Source: Actinoplanes auranticolor (lineage in GTDB: Bacteria; Actinomycetota; Actinomycetes; Mycobacteriales; Micromonosporaceae). Taken from it: 64,000 nt of DNA. Location: the NCBI RefSeq assembly GCF_018332655.1, contig NZ_BOQL01000003.1, positions 62,001 through 126,000 on the forward strand, written 5' to 3'. The first letter of the stretch is position 1, and each line of letters starts with the position of its first letter. Below are positions 39,744 through 48,455 of this stretch, in pieces. The notes under the pieces are model-generated. The model was not told the origin of the DNA. It saw only the letters and a program-made list of their open reading frames with translations, and searched no databases. Position numbers and translations under genes: made by a program.

Positions 39744-39782
39744 TGTGACAGCGTCTAGCATATCGCCTTTCGGGCTGTCACA
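39744..39782. promoter_or_regulatory. Long inverted repeat, probable PaaX operator
   Basis: TGTGACAGC (39744-39752) and GCTGTCACA (39774-39782) form a perfect 9-bp inverted repeat with 21 bases between the arms. The half-site starts are 30 bp apart, about three helix turns. The second arm overlaps CACAAT, a possible -10 box, and ends 10 bases before the paaX start. Confidence 0.65.
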
Positions 39783-39792
39783 ATGTGCGGTC

Positions 39793-40605
39793 ATGCAGGC
39801 GCGGTCGGCACTCTTCGACCTCTACGGCGACTATCTGCGCCCGAGAGGCGGCCGCGCGCCGGTCGCCGCCCTCGTCAAACTGCTCGCGCCGGTCGGCATC
39901 GCGCCCCCCGCGGTCCGCACCGCGGTCTCCCGGATGGTGCGTCAGGGCTGGTTGCACCCTATGCGACTGGTCTCCGGCCCGGGCTATCTACTCACTCCCA
40001 AAGCCGCCCGCCGGCTCGACGAGGCGGCGGCCCGGATCTACCGGACCGGGCGCAACGGCTGGGACGGGCGCTTCGATCTGGTCCTGACCCGGGCCCCGGT
40101 CCCGCGCCGGGAAGCGAAACGACTGACTTTTCTGGGCTACGGCATGTTGGGCGAGTTCGCCTGGGTCGCCCCGCGCGCCACGGACGAGGTGGACACGGTC
40201 CTGGCCGAGGCCGGGGTCGGCTACGAACGGTTCAGCGCCAGCCACGCGGCCGGCTCGCCGGGAGCGGCCGAGGTGGTCGGCCGGGCCTGGGACCTCACCG
40301 AGATCGGCCGGGCGTACGAGGACTTCATCGCGACCCAGCGCCCGATCGTCACGGCGGTCAACGCCCGCAGCTCCGACGAGGAGGCGTACGCGGCCCGCTT
40401 CCAGCTGGTGCACGCCTGGCGCTCGTTCCTGTTCCGCGACCCGCAGCTGCCCGCCTCCCTGCTGCCCGCCCGCTGGCCCGGCACCAGCGCGGCGACGTTC
40501 TTCGACCGGCACGCCGCCCGGTTACGGCCGGCCGCCGACCGCTACGTCGAGAGGTGCCTGGCGTCCGTGTCTCGCGGTGGACGTGTGGGATTCTCAGAAC
40601 CATGA
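39793..40605 (+). CDS. PaaX family transcriptional regulator
   Basis: 270 residues. The N-terminal winged helix (MQARSALFDLYGDYLRPRGG, ALVKLLAPVGIAPPAVRTAVSRMVRQGWL) and the central PaaX domain with GRFDLVLTRAPVPRREAKRL and the C-terminal domain (RRAYEDFIA-like region, FLFRDPQLPASLLPARWPG) match the phenylacetate-catabolism repressor family. It releases DNA when it binds phenylacetyl-CoA or a similar acyl-CoA. No phenylacetate genes except the enoyl-CoA hydratase that follows with an ATGA overlap. No ribosome site; possibly leaderless. Confidence 0.92.
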   Translation: MQARSALFDLYGDYLRPRGGRAPVAALVKLLAPVGIAPPAVRTAVSRMVRQGWLHPMRLVSGPGYLLTPKAARRLDEAAARIYRTGRNGWDGRFDLVLTRAPVPRREAKRLTFLGYGMLGEFAWVAPRATDEVDTVLAEAGVGYERFSASHAAGSPGAAEVVGRAWDLTEIGRAYEDFIATQRPIVTAVNARSSDEEAYAARFQLVHAWRSFLFRDPQLPASLLPARWPGTSAATFFDRHAARLRPAADRYVERCLASVSRGGRVGFSEP

Positions 40606-41435
40606 CAGCCATCCAACCGCCCCACCCGCCGCCCATGAGCGGGCTGAAGACCGACTCCCTGCTTGTCGACCGCACCGACGCTGTCGTGACCCTGACCCTG
40701 AACCGGCCCGACGCCATGAACGCCCTGGATGTGGACCTCAAGGAGGCCCTGCGGGACACGCTGGCGTCGATCGAGACCGACCGGTCCATCCGGGCGGTCG
40801 TGCTGGCCGGGGCGGGCAAGGCGTTCTGCGTGGGCCAGGATCTCCGTGAGCACGCCCGCGACCTGGACAAGGGCGCCACCGAGCTGGACACCGTGCGGCA
40901 GCACTACAACCCCATCGCGCAGCGGCTGGCCAGCCTGCCCAAGCCGGTGGTCGCCGCCGTCCGGGGCACCGCGGCGGGTGCCGGCGCGTCGCTGGCCCTG
41001 CTCGCCGACTTCCGCATCGGCGGCCCGCGCACCACCTTCCTGATGGCCTTCTCGAACGTCGGGCTGGCCGGGGACACCGGTGTGACCTGGTCGCTGCCGC
41101 ACATCGTGGGCCGGGCCCGGGCGCTGGAGCTGCTGCTGCTGGCCCAGCCGGTACGCGCCCAGGAGAGCCTCGACTACGGCCTGCTCACCCAGCTGGTCAC
41201 CGACGACGAGCAGGTGCTGCCGACCGCGCAGGAGTTCGCCGCCCGGCTCGCCGCCGGCCCCACGGTGGCGTACGCGGCCATCAAGCGCGAGCTGTCCATC
41301 GGCACGGCCGGCTCGCTCTCCGACGCGCTGGCCGCCGAGGCCCAGGCGCAGGCCATCTGCGGGCGGACCGCCGACCACCAGGCCGCGGTGACGGCGTTCG
41401 TGGCGAAGGAGAAGCCGGTCTTCGAGGGCCGGTGA
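40602..41435 (+). CDS. Enoyl-CoA hydratase/isomerase family protein
   Basis: 277 residues. The crotonase fold is evident: LNRPDAMNALDVDLKEAL, AVVLAGAGKAFCVGQDLREH (oxyanion loop), KPVVAAVRGTAAGAGASLALLADF and FSNVGLAGDTGVTWSLPHIVG. An aspartate (GDTG) sits where PaaG/PaaB-type isomerases have theirs. The end is the usual trimerisation helix. It is translationally coupled to the PaaX regulator and therefore probably works on an aromatic or branched acyl-CoA. Confidence 0.92.
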   Translation: MTAIQPPHPPPMSGLKTDSLLVDRTDAVVTLTLNRPDAMNALDVDLKEALRDTLASIETDRSIRAVVLAGAGKAFCVGQDLREHARDLDKGATELDTVRQHYNPIAQRLASLPKPVVAAVRGTAAGAGASLALLADFRIGGPRTTFLMAFSNVGLAGDTGVTWSLPHIVGRARALELLLLAQPVRAQESLDYGLLTQLVTDDEQVLPTAQEFAARLAAGPTVAYAAIKRELSIGTAGSLSDALAAEAQAQAICGRTADHQAAVTAFVAKEKPVFEGR

Positions 41436-41497
41436 TTCTTCCTGCGGGTAGCGCCGACGGTATGAGCATTTCGGGATACCCGCATCAATGCAGGTAA

Positions 41498-42361
<864 letters not shown>

Positions 42362-42377
42362 CCCGGCAAGGCACGCG

Positions 42378-42410
42378 AACGGGCCCGGAGCTTGCCGCTC
42401 CGGGCCCGTT
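42378..42410. terminator. Bidirectional terminator
   Basis: AACGGGCCCGGAGC pairs perfectly with GCTCCGGGCCCGTT, loop ttgcc. It lies between the convergent protease gene and the hypothetical gene at 42424. Confidence 0.85.
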
Positions 42411-42423
42411 GCGCTGCCGGTGG

Positions 42424-42981
42424 CTAGTCGTCGTCCTCGTCCTCTTCGGGATCCTGGTTGGCCTGCTCACCCAGCACGAACGCCTGCATGGCCAGCTCGT
42501 CGCCGGCGGGCGAGACGAAGGTCGGCAGCTCGGCCGGGCCCAGCTCCAGCGCGTACGACCAGAACTGCCGCACCGCCTCCGCCGGGGTGGCCGCCTCGAT
42601 CGGCAGGTCCAGGCTGACCAGCCAGGTCTGCCGGTCCGGGCCGGCGTTCAGCCGGACGGCGAACCGCTCGTACTGCTCCTCGTCGACCTCGGCGACCGGC
42701 TCGGCCAGCTTGAGCTCGCCGGCCGGCACCGGCGCGTCGAAGGACCGCCGGGAGTAGGTGACGGTCAGCTCCTCAACGCCGTGCGCGCCCCGCCGGGCCA
42801 GCCCGTCGCCGACCACACCCAGCGCCACCACCTGCGGCGCCTGCTCGTCCGCGACCAGCAGAACTCTGTCGCCGGCCGCCGGCCGCACGCCGGCCAGGCC
42901 GGCCACGGTCAGGGTGTCGTGATGGAACAACCGCTCGGTCGCCCACCGATCCGCCGGAATGATCACCGCCCACTGCGCCAT
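42424..42981 (-). CDS. Hypothetical cytoplasmic protein with acidic tail
   Basis: 185 residues from the ATG at 42981; the ATG at 42990 is an alternative. Sequence starts MAQWAVIIPADRWATERLFH; GDRVLLVADEQAPQVVALGVVGDG follows, which resembles an EVE/PUA-like beta-barrel but only weakly. The second half has RRSFDAPVPAGELKLAEPV and ELPTFVSPAGDELAMQAF. The end is EDEDDD. No membrane helix and no cysteine. I do not recognise a named family. Confidence 0.68.
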   Translation of the reverse strand: MAQWAVIIPADRWATERLFHHDTLTVAGLAGVRPAAGDRVLLVADEQAPQVVALGVVGDGLARRGAHGVEELTVTYSRRSFDAPVPAGELKLAEPVAEVDEEQYERFAVRLNAGPDRQTWLVSLDLPIEAATPAEAVRQFWSYALELGPAELPTFVSPAGDELAMQAFVLGEQANQDPEEDEDDD

Positions 42982-43168
42982 GCGCACCATCACATCACGA
43001 GCGGCCGGACCGCCCGGCGCTGGCTCGGGTGGGCGTGACGGGCCCGGCACTCAGGACGCCGGCGCGAGGGCCTGAGCGGTCCGCTGACGGCCGGTCGGCG
43101 CCGCGCCGACCTCGGGGCCCGGCCCGGGGCGCGGTAGCCGCGGAGACGAGCTGACCGGGGACCGGTCG

Positions 43169-43759
43169 TCAGGGGCGGGACGGCGGGACGAAGCAACCGG
43201 CGAGGTGATCGTCGACCATGCCCGTCGCCTGCATCAGGGCGTAGGCCGTCGTCGGGCCGACGAACTTGAAGCCGCGCTTCTTCAGCTCCCTGGCCAGCGC
43301 GACCGACTCCGGCGTGGTCGCCGGGACGTCCGCCACGGTCGCCGGGCGCGCCCGCGGCGGCGGCGCGAAGGACCAGAGCAGGGCGGCCAGTCCCTCCGGC
43401 AGATCGGCGGCCACCCGGGCGTTGTGCAGGGCCGCGTCGACCTTCATCCGGTTGCGGACGATGCCCGGGTCGGCCATCAGCCGGGTGGCGTCGGCCTCGG
43501 AGAACGCCGCCACCGCGGGGATCGAGAAGCCGGCGAACGCCGTCCGGAAGGCCGGGCGTTTGCGCAGGATGGTGATCCAGGAGAGCCCGGACTGGAAGGC
43601 CTCGAGGGTGAGCCGTTCGAACAGCGCGTCGTCGCCGTGCACCGGCCGGCCCCACTCGAGGTCGTGGTAGGGCAGGTAGTCGGGCGTGCTGCCGCCCCAT
43701 CCGCACCTGGCCCGGCCGTCCGCCCTCACCACCAGGCCCGCGGCGGTCACATCAGTCAT
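43169..43759 (-). CDS. tag: DNA-3-methyladenine glycosylase I
   Basis: 196 residues. The family markers are RCGWGG and YHDLEWGRP at the start (Cys and His zinc ligands), GLSWITILRKRPAFRTAF, GIVRNRMKVDAALHNA and FKFVGPTTAYALMQATGMVDDH, ending near DHLAGCF with the last zinc His and Cys. It removes 3-methyladenine from DNA in base-excision repair. It is downstream of the SRPBCC-DivIVA group but on the same strand as separate units. Confidence 0.95.
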   Translation of the reverse strand: MTDVTAAGLVVRADGRARCGWGGSTPDYLPYHDLEWGRPVHGDDALFERLTLEAFQSGLSWITILRKRPAFRTAFAGFSIPAVAAFSEADATRLMADPGIVRNRMKVDAALHNARVAADLPEGLAALLWSFAPPPRARPATVADVPATTPESVALARELKKRGFKFVGPTTAYALMQATGMVDDHLAGCFVPPSRP

Positions 43760-43792
43760 GCCGGAACCGTACGAGGCCCCTCTGACAGAAAG

Positions 43793-44290
43793 TCAGGACA
43801 GACGGCCCTGCTCGACCAGGCGGCCGAACCTCTTCAGGGCGCCCTTGAGGCTCAGCTTGGAACCGGGCCAGATCACCGGCCAGGCCAGCTTGGCGGCCGC
43901 GCCGCCGGGCAGGTGGAACCACTCGTGCATCACGACCTGGGTGCGGTCACCGGCCATCGCCGTGCAGCGCATCGCGCCGGGGCCGCGCAGAACCTTGCCG
44001 CAGTGCACCACGCGGACCTCGTACGGCGCGTCGACCCGCACCACCCGCATCTCGTCGCGCAGCCCGGCGGCGCCCACGCCGGTGATCGCCTCGATCAGGC
44101 TGCCCTCGCCGCCGTCCCCCTCGACCACCCGCACCTTGGTGAACGGGATCCACTCGGACTGCCGCTCCCAGTTGGTGAACGCCGCGAAGACCCGCGGGGC
44201 GGGCGCGTTGACGATGACGGTCGCGGTGACCTCCCCGGTGCCGGGGATCGCGGCGTCGCCGAGCCCGTCGACCGGCCCCGGCGCACTCAC
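43793..44290 (-). CDS. SRPBCC (START-like) family protein
   Basis: 165 residues. GEVTATVIVNAPAPRVFAAF and TNWERQSEWIPFTKV open the fold, as in polyketide cyclase/dehydrase-type proteins. Beta strands with VHCGKVLRGPGAMRCTAM and QVVMHEWFHLPGG follow, and the long C-terminal helix holds KGALKRFGRLVE. The deep pocket of this fold binds a hydrophobic ligand; which one is unknown. The start overlaps the DivIVA-domain gene by four bases (ATGA), so both are made from one message. Confidence 0.87.
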   Translation of the reverse strand: MSAPGPVDGLGDAAIPGTGEVTATVIVNAPAPRVFAAFTNWERQSEWIPFTKVRVVEGDGGEGSLIEAITGVGAAGLRDEMRVVRVDAPYEVRVVHCGKVLRGPGAMRCTAMAGDRTQVVMHEWFHLPGGAAAKLAWPVIWPGSKLSLKGALKRFGRLVEQGRLS

Positions 44291-44847
44291 CGGCTCTCCG
44301 CCGGTTCCTCGTCACCCGCCGGCCGGGCAGGCGCCTTCTCCGCGGCGGGCTGCTCCCCGGCGGCGGGGGCGGTGGCAGCGGGGGCGGTGGCAGCGGGGGC
44401 GGTGGCAGCGGGGGCGGTGGTGGCAGCGGGCTTGTCGTCCGGCGGCGTCACGTCGGGGACGACCACGGCCGGCTCGGCGGGCGGCGGGGCGACCGCGGCC
44501 TCCCGGGCCCGGCGCAGCACGTCGGCGTCGGCGGTACGGCCCTCGCGCAGCGCGGCGACCTCGGCCTCCAGCACGCCGATCAGCTCACCCTTGTAGCCGA
44601 TGTCGTAGGCGGCCCGCTGCAGCGCCTGGTCGACCTGGGACATCCGGTAGCCGCGGAACGCGGTGTCGAACCTGGTCCGGAACACGTCCTCCTCGCCGAG
44701 CGGACGGTCGCTGGGCAGCGGCAGCGACTTGCCGTCCGGCTCGACCGGCGTCAGGCCGGGGTCGCCTCCGCTCACCATGACGGTCACACCGAAGACGATC
44801 GCCGCGACCACGAGCGCCACGACGACGAAGAGGAGAAGCTGGCCCAT
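44287..44847 (-). CDS. Membrane-anchored DivIVA-domain protein
   Basis: 186 residues from the ATG at 44847, no ribosome site. Membrane helix at 2-24 (QLLLFVVVALVVAAIVFGVT), then a DivI1A-type segment EEDVFRTRFDTAFRGYRMSQVDQALQRA (residues 50-80) that in DivIVA/Wag31 binds curved membrane, a short coiled part and a Pro/Ala/Thr tail with ATAPA repeats. It is much smaller than Wag31 and lacks the long coiled coil. A role at cell poles or septa is likely by family but not shown. Confidence 0.84.
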   Translation of the reverse strand: MGQLLLFVVVALVVAAIVFGVTVMVSGGDPGLTPVEPDGKSLPLPSDRPLGEEDVFRTRFDTAFRGYRMSQVDQALQRAAYDIGYKGELIGVLEAEVAALREGRTADADVLRRAREAAVAPPPAEPAVVVPDVTPPDDKPAATTAPAATAPAATAPAATAPAAGEQPAAEKAPARPAGDEEPAESR

Positions 44848-44930
44848 GGGCACGATCGTGGCACGACGGCTGCGGCTGTGCGAGCCCGCCACCCCGCCGG
44901 GCGGGAAACGCCCCCGGCGATCGAGGGGCG

Positions 44931-45308
44931 TCAGGTCCAGGTAAGGATCTTCTTGCGCCAGGCGTAGACGATGCCGAGCGCCAGAACCGCCACGAAGACC
45001 CCCATCTCGGCCACGGTCAGCAGACCGAATCCGGGCCGGTCGAAGACAACCGCCCAGGGGAACAGGAAGACCGCCTCGACGGCGAAGAGCACATAGAGGT
45101 ACGCGTACACGTAGTAGCGGATCTGGGCCTGCGCCCAGTCGCCGCCGACCGGGTCGACGCCGCTCTCGTAGGTCAGCCGCTTGCCCGCCGGCTCCGCCGG
45201 ATGGGCCGGTCTGAGCAGCCTGTTCGCCCCGAAGGCGCCGACGAAGACCAGCACACCGGCGGCCAGCACCAGCCCCAGCGTCGCGTACGAACCCAGATAG
45301 CCCTGCAC
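44931..45308 (-). CDS. nuoA: NADH-quinone oxidoreductase subunit A (orphan)
   Basis: 125 residues with three membrane helices: TLGLVLAAGVLVFVGAFGANRLL, YVYAYLYVLFAVEAVFLFPW and LLTVAEMGVFVAVLALGIVYAW. The conserved loop KRLTYESGVDPVGGDWAQAQIRYYV is typical of NuoA. None of the other 13 nuo genes is near. Stand-alone nuoA genes next to 2-oxoacid:ferredoxin oxidoreductase occur in actinomycetes, which suggests that the two enzymes are linked, for example through ferredoxin-dependent electron entry into complex I. An iron box lies 40 bases before its start. Confidence 0.9.
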   Translation of the reverse strand: MQGYLGSYATLGLVLAAGVLVFVGAFGANRLLRPAHPAEPAGKRLTYESGVDPVGGDWAQAQIRYYVYAYLYVLFAVEAVFLFPWAVVFDRPGFGLLTVAEMGVFVAVLALGIVYAWRKKILTWT

Positions 45309-45347
45309 GGCCGCAGCCTAGCGAACCGAAGAGTGGGCTCGGGTGGC

Positions 45348-45366
45348 TCAGGCAAGCCTTACCTGG
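45348..45366. promoter_or_regulatory. IdeR/DmdR1-type iron box
   Basis: TCAGGCAAGCCTTACCTGG contains the core AGG-N2-AG-N-CT-N2-CCT of DtxR-family operators and matches the 19-base consensus TTAGGTTAGCCTAACCTAA at 13 positions. It lies between the divergent nuoA and korA starts, 40 bases from nuoA and 143 from korA. Confidence 0.65.
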
Positions 45367-45508
45367 CTACTGTGGTCAACGGTCTGAAGTCGGACACGCC
45401 CCGGTCCCCACGACGGTAAGGAGTGCCGACGTAGGCTGGAAGTGACTATTGCGGGCCGGCTCATCGACGTGCGTACCCGCCGGCCGGCTCCTTCAGGAGG
45501 TTGGAAAC

Positions 45509-47362
45509 GTGGGCGCTCCCGCGAAGCGTGTCGAGCAGCTCGATCGTGTGGTGATCCGGTTCGCCGGTGACTCCGGTGACGGTATGCAGCTCACCGGTGA
45601 CCGGTTCACCTCGGAGACCGCACAGCTGGGCAACGACATCTCGACACTGCCGAACTTCCCGGCGGAGATCCGCGCGCCTGCCGGGACTCTGCCCGGCGTC
45701 TCGAGCTTCCAGGTGCATTTCGCTGATTACGACATCCTGACGCCCGGCGATTCGCCGAATGTGCTGGTGGCGATGAACCCGGCGGCGCTGAAGGCGAATC
45801 TGGGTGATCTGCCGCCGGGCGCGGACATCATCGTCAACACCGACGAGTTCACCAGGCGTAATCTGGCCAAGGTCGGCTATGCGGTGAGCCCGCTGGAGGA
45901 CGGTTCGCTGGATGGCTACGCCCTGCATCCGGTGGCGCTGACCTCGATGACCATCGGCGCGTTGGCCGAGCTCGGGGTGGCGAAGAAGGACGCCGAGCGG
46001 GCCAAGAACATGTTCGCTCTGGGCCTGCTGAGTTGGATGTACTCGCGCCCGTTCGCCTCCACCATCCGGTTTTTGGAGCGTAAGTTCGCCAAGCGCCCGG
46101 ATCTGGTCGCGGCGAACAAGGCGGCGTTCCAGGCGGGCTGGAACTTCGGTGAGACGACCGAGGACTTCTCGGTGCGTTACGAGGTCAAGCCGGCCAAGAT
46201 GCGGCCGGGCACGTACCGCAACATCACCGGCAACGCCGCTCTGGCGCTGGGCCTGGTGGCCGCGGGCGTACGGGCCAAGCTGCCGGTCTTCCTGGGTGCG
46301 TACCCGATCACCCCGGCGTCGGACATCCTGCACGAGCTGAGCAAGCACAAACGCTTCGGCATCACCACGATGCAGGCCGAGGACGAGATCGCCGCGATCG
46401 GGGCCGCGCTGGGCGCGGCGTACGGCGGCGCGCTGGGCGTCACCACAACCTCGGGTCCCGGCGTGGCGCTCAAGGGCGAGACGATCTCCCTGGCCATCGC
46501 GCTGGAGCTGCCGCTGGTCATCATCGACGTGCAGCGGGCCGGCCCGTCGACGGGCATGCCGACCAAGACCGAGCAGGCCGACCTCAACATGGCCCTGTAC
46601 GGCCGGCACGGCGAGGCACCGCTGGCGGTGATCGCGCCGAAGTCACCGTCGGACTGCTTCCACGCCGCGATCGAGGCGGCGCGGATCGCCCTGAAGTACC
46701 GCACGCCGGTGATCCTGCTCTCGGACAACTACGTGGCCAACGGCTCCGAACCGTGGCTGCTGCCCGACATCAACGACCTGCCGGACATCTCGGTCGCCTA
46801 CACCACCGAGCCGAACGGCGAGGACGGGCGCTTCCTGCCGTACCTGCGTGACCCGCAGACCATGGCCCGGCCGTGGGCCATCCCCGGCACGCCGGGCCTG
46901 GAACACCGGATCGGCGGCCTGGAGAAAGCCGACAAGACCGGTGACATCTCCTACGACCCGGCCAACCACGAGTTCATGGTGCGCACCCGCGCGGAACGCA
47001 TCGAGTCCATCCCGGTTCCCGACATCGACATCGAAGACCCGGACGAGAATTCCCGCGTGCTCGTGCTCGGCTGGGGCTCGACCTACGGACCGATCGGTGC
47101 CGCCTGCCGGGCCCTACGCCAGCGCGGACTACCGATCGCCCAGGCCCACCTGCGGCACCTGGCACCCCTGCCGGGCAACCTCGGCGAAATCCTCCACGCA
47201 TACGACAAAGTGGTCATCCCGGAGATGAACCTGGGCCAGCTCGCCCACGTCATCCGGGCCCGGTACCTGATCGACGCGGTTCCCTTCAACCAGGTCAGCG
47301 GCCTACCCTTCACGGCCGCCACGCTGGAGAACATGCTCGAGGACGTGGTCAAAAATGGTTAG
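45509..47362 (+). CDS. korA: 2-oxoacid:ferredoxin oxidoreductase, gamma-alpha fusion subunit (KorA)
   Basis: 617 residues from a GTG about nine bases after AGGAGG. The N-terminal 200 residues are the gamma part (VVIRFAGDSGDGMQLTGDRF). The alpha part begins near 235 with YRNITGNAALALGLVAAGVRAKL, has AYPITPASDILHELS, MQAEDEIAAIGAALGAAYGG, TTTSGPGVALKGETISLA and the C-terminal VLVLGWGSTYGPIG. With KorB it oxidises 2-oxoglutarate with CoA to succinyl-CoA and reduces ferredoxin, an alternative to the NAD-linked dehydrogenase. An iron box lies 143 bases upstream. Confidence 0.94.
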   Translation: MGAPAKRVEQLDRVVIRFAGDSGDGMQLTGDRFTSETAQLGNDISTLPNFPAEIRAPAGTLPGVSSFQVHFADYDILTPGDSPNVLVAMNPAALKANLGDLPPGADIIVNTDEFTRRNLAKVGYAVSPLEDGSLDGYALHPVALTSMTIGALAELGVAKKDAERAKNMFALGLLSWMYSRPFASTIRFLERKFAKRPDLVAANKAAFQAGWNFGETTEDFSVRYEVKPAKMRPGTYRNITGNAALALGLVAAGVRAKLPVFLGAYPITPASDILHELSKHKRFGITTMQAEDEIAAIGAALGAAYGGALGVTTTSGPGVALKGETISLAIALELPLVIIDVQRAGPSTGMPTKTEQADLNMALYGRHGEAPLAVIAPKSPSDCFHAAIEAARIALKYRTPVILLSDNYVANGSEPWLLPDINDLPDISVAYTTEPNGEDGRFLPYLRDPQTMARPWAIPGTPGLEHRIGGLEKADKTGDISYDPANHEFMVRTRAERIESIPVPDIDIEDPDENSRVLVLGWGSTYGPIGAACRALRQRGLPIAQAHLRHLAPLPGNLGEILHAYDKVVIPEMNLGQLAHVIRARYLIDAVPFNQVSGLPFTAATLENMLEDVVKNG

Positions 47363-48401
47363 CACCTCCATCCCGTTGACGCCGGTGAAGCTGACAGCCA
47401 AAGACTTCAAATCCGACCAGGAGGTCCGCTGGTGCCCCGGCTGCGGTGACTACGCGATCCTGGCCGCGGTCCAGCAGTTCATGCCGGAACTGGGCATCGC
47501 CCGGCAGAACACAGTCTTCGTCTCCGGCATCGGCTGCTCGTCACGCTTCCCGTACTACATGAACACCTACGGCATGCACTCGATCCACGGCCGCGCCCCG
47601 GCCATCGCGACCGGCCTGTCCGCCTCCCGCCCGGACCTGTCAGTCTGGGTCGTCACCGGCGACGGCGACGCCCTGTCGATCGGCGGCAACCACCTCATCC
47701 ACGCACTACGCCGCAACGTCAACCTGAAAATCCTGCTGTTCAACAACCGGATCTACGGCCTGACCAAAGGCCAGTACTCACCGACCTCCGAACTAGGCAA
47801 AATCACCAAATCGACCCCGGCCGGCTCCGCGGACTCACCATTCAACCCGCTGTCACTGGCCCTGGGCGCAGAAGCAACCTTCGTAGCCCGCACCATCGAC
47901 TCCGACCGCAAACACCTGCAATCAGTGCTACGCGCGGCAGCCCAACACGAAGGCTCCGCGTTCGTGGAGATCTACCAGAACTGCAACATCTTCAACGACG
48001 GCGCGTTCGAAGTACTCAAAGACCCGGACACCCGCGACGACCACCTGATCCGGCTGGAGCAGGGCCAACCGATCACCTTCGGCGCCCAGGGCCAGTATTC
48101 GGTGGTCCACCCGGCCGGCGCCTTCGGCCTGTCGGTGCGCGAGAGCGCGGAGCTCGGTGGCGAGACCCCGGTCGTGCACGACGCGACCGTGGACGACCCG
48201 GCGTACGCCTTCGCGCTGAGCCGGCTGTCGGGCTCGGACCTGGGCACGACCCCGATCGGCGTGTTCCGCAACGTCGCGCGCCCGTCCTACGACGAGCTCA
48301 TCCAGAAGCAGCTGGAGGACGCCAAGGCCCAGGTCACGGGCACTCCGGACGAGATGCTCAGCGAGCTGCTCAACGCCGGCGACACCTGGACGATCCTGTA
48401 A
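47355..48401 (+). CDS. korB: 2-oxoacid:ferredoxin oxidoreductase beta subunit (KorB)
   Basis: 348 residues; the start lies inside the end of korA (eight-base overlap), so the two are coupled. Fe-S ligands: CPGCGDY near 27-30 and a third cysteine in SGIGCSSR, with NCNIFND providing the fourth. The thiamine-diphosphate motif is GDGDALSIGGNHLIHALRRN to LLFNN near 102-135, and GLTKGQYSPTS is characteristic of the KorB branch. Length fits. A terminator follows. Confidence 0.95.
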   Translation: MVSTSIPLTPVKLTAKDFKSDQEVRWCPGCGDYAILAAVQQFMPELGIARQNTVFVSGIGCSSRFPYYMNTYGMHSIHGRAPAIATGLSASRPDLSVWVVTGDGDALSIGGNHLIHALRRNVNLKILLFNNRIYGLTKGQYSPTSELGKITKSTPAGSADSPFNPLSLALGAEATFVARTIDSDRKHLQSVLRAAAQHEGSAFVEIYQNCNIFNDGAFEVLKDPDTRDDHLIRLEQGQPITFGAQGQYSVVHPAGAFGLSVRESAELGGETPVVHDATVDDPAYAFALSRLSGSDLGTTPIGVFRNVARPSYDELIQKQLEDAKAQVTGTPDEMLSELLNAGDTWTIL

Positions 48402-48419
48402 CTCCGGCTCCCGTCTCGA

Positions 48420-48451
48420 GATCGGCTCAGGCCCGCGGGCCTGGGCCGATC
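48420..48451. terminator. Terminator after korB
   Basis: GATCGGC-TCAGGCC and GGCCTGG-GCCGATC pair around CGCG, with one mismatch. It lies between the convergent korB and K+ channel genes. Confidence 0.75.
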
Positions 48452-48455
48452 CGCG

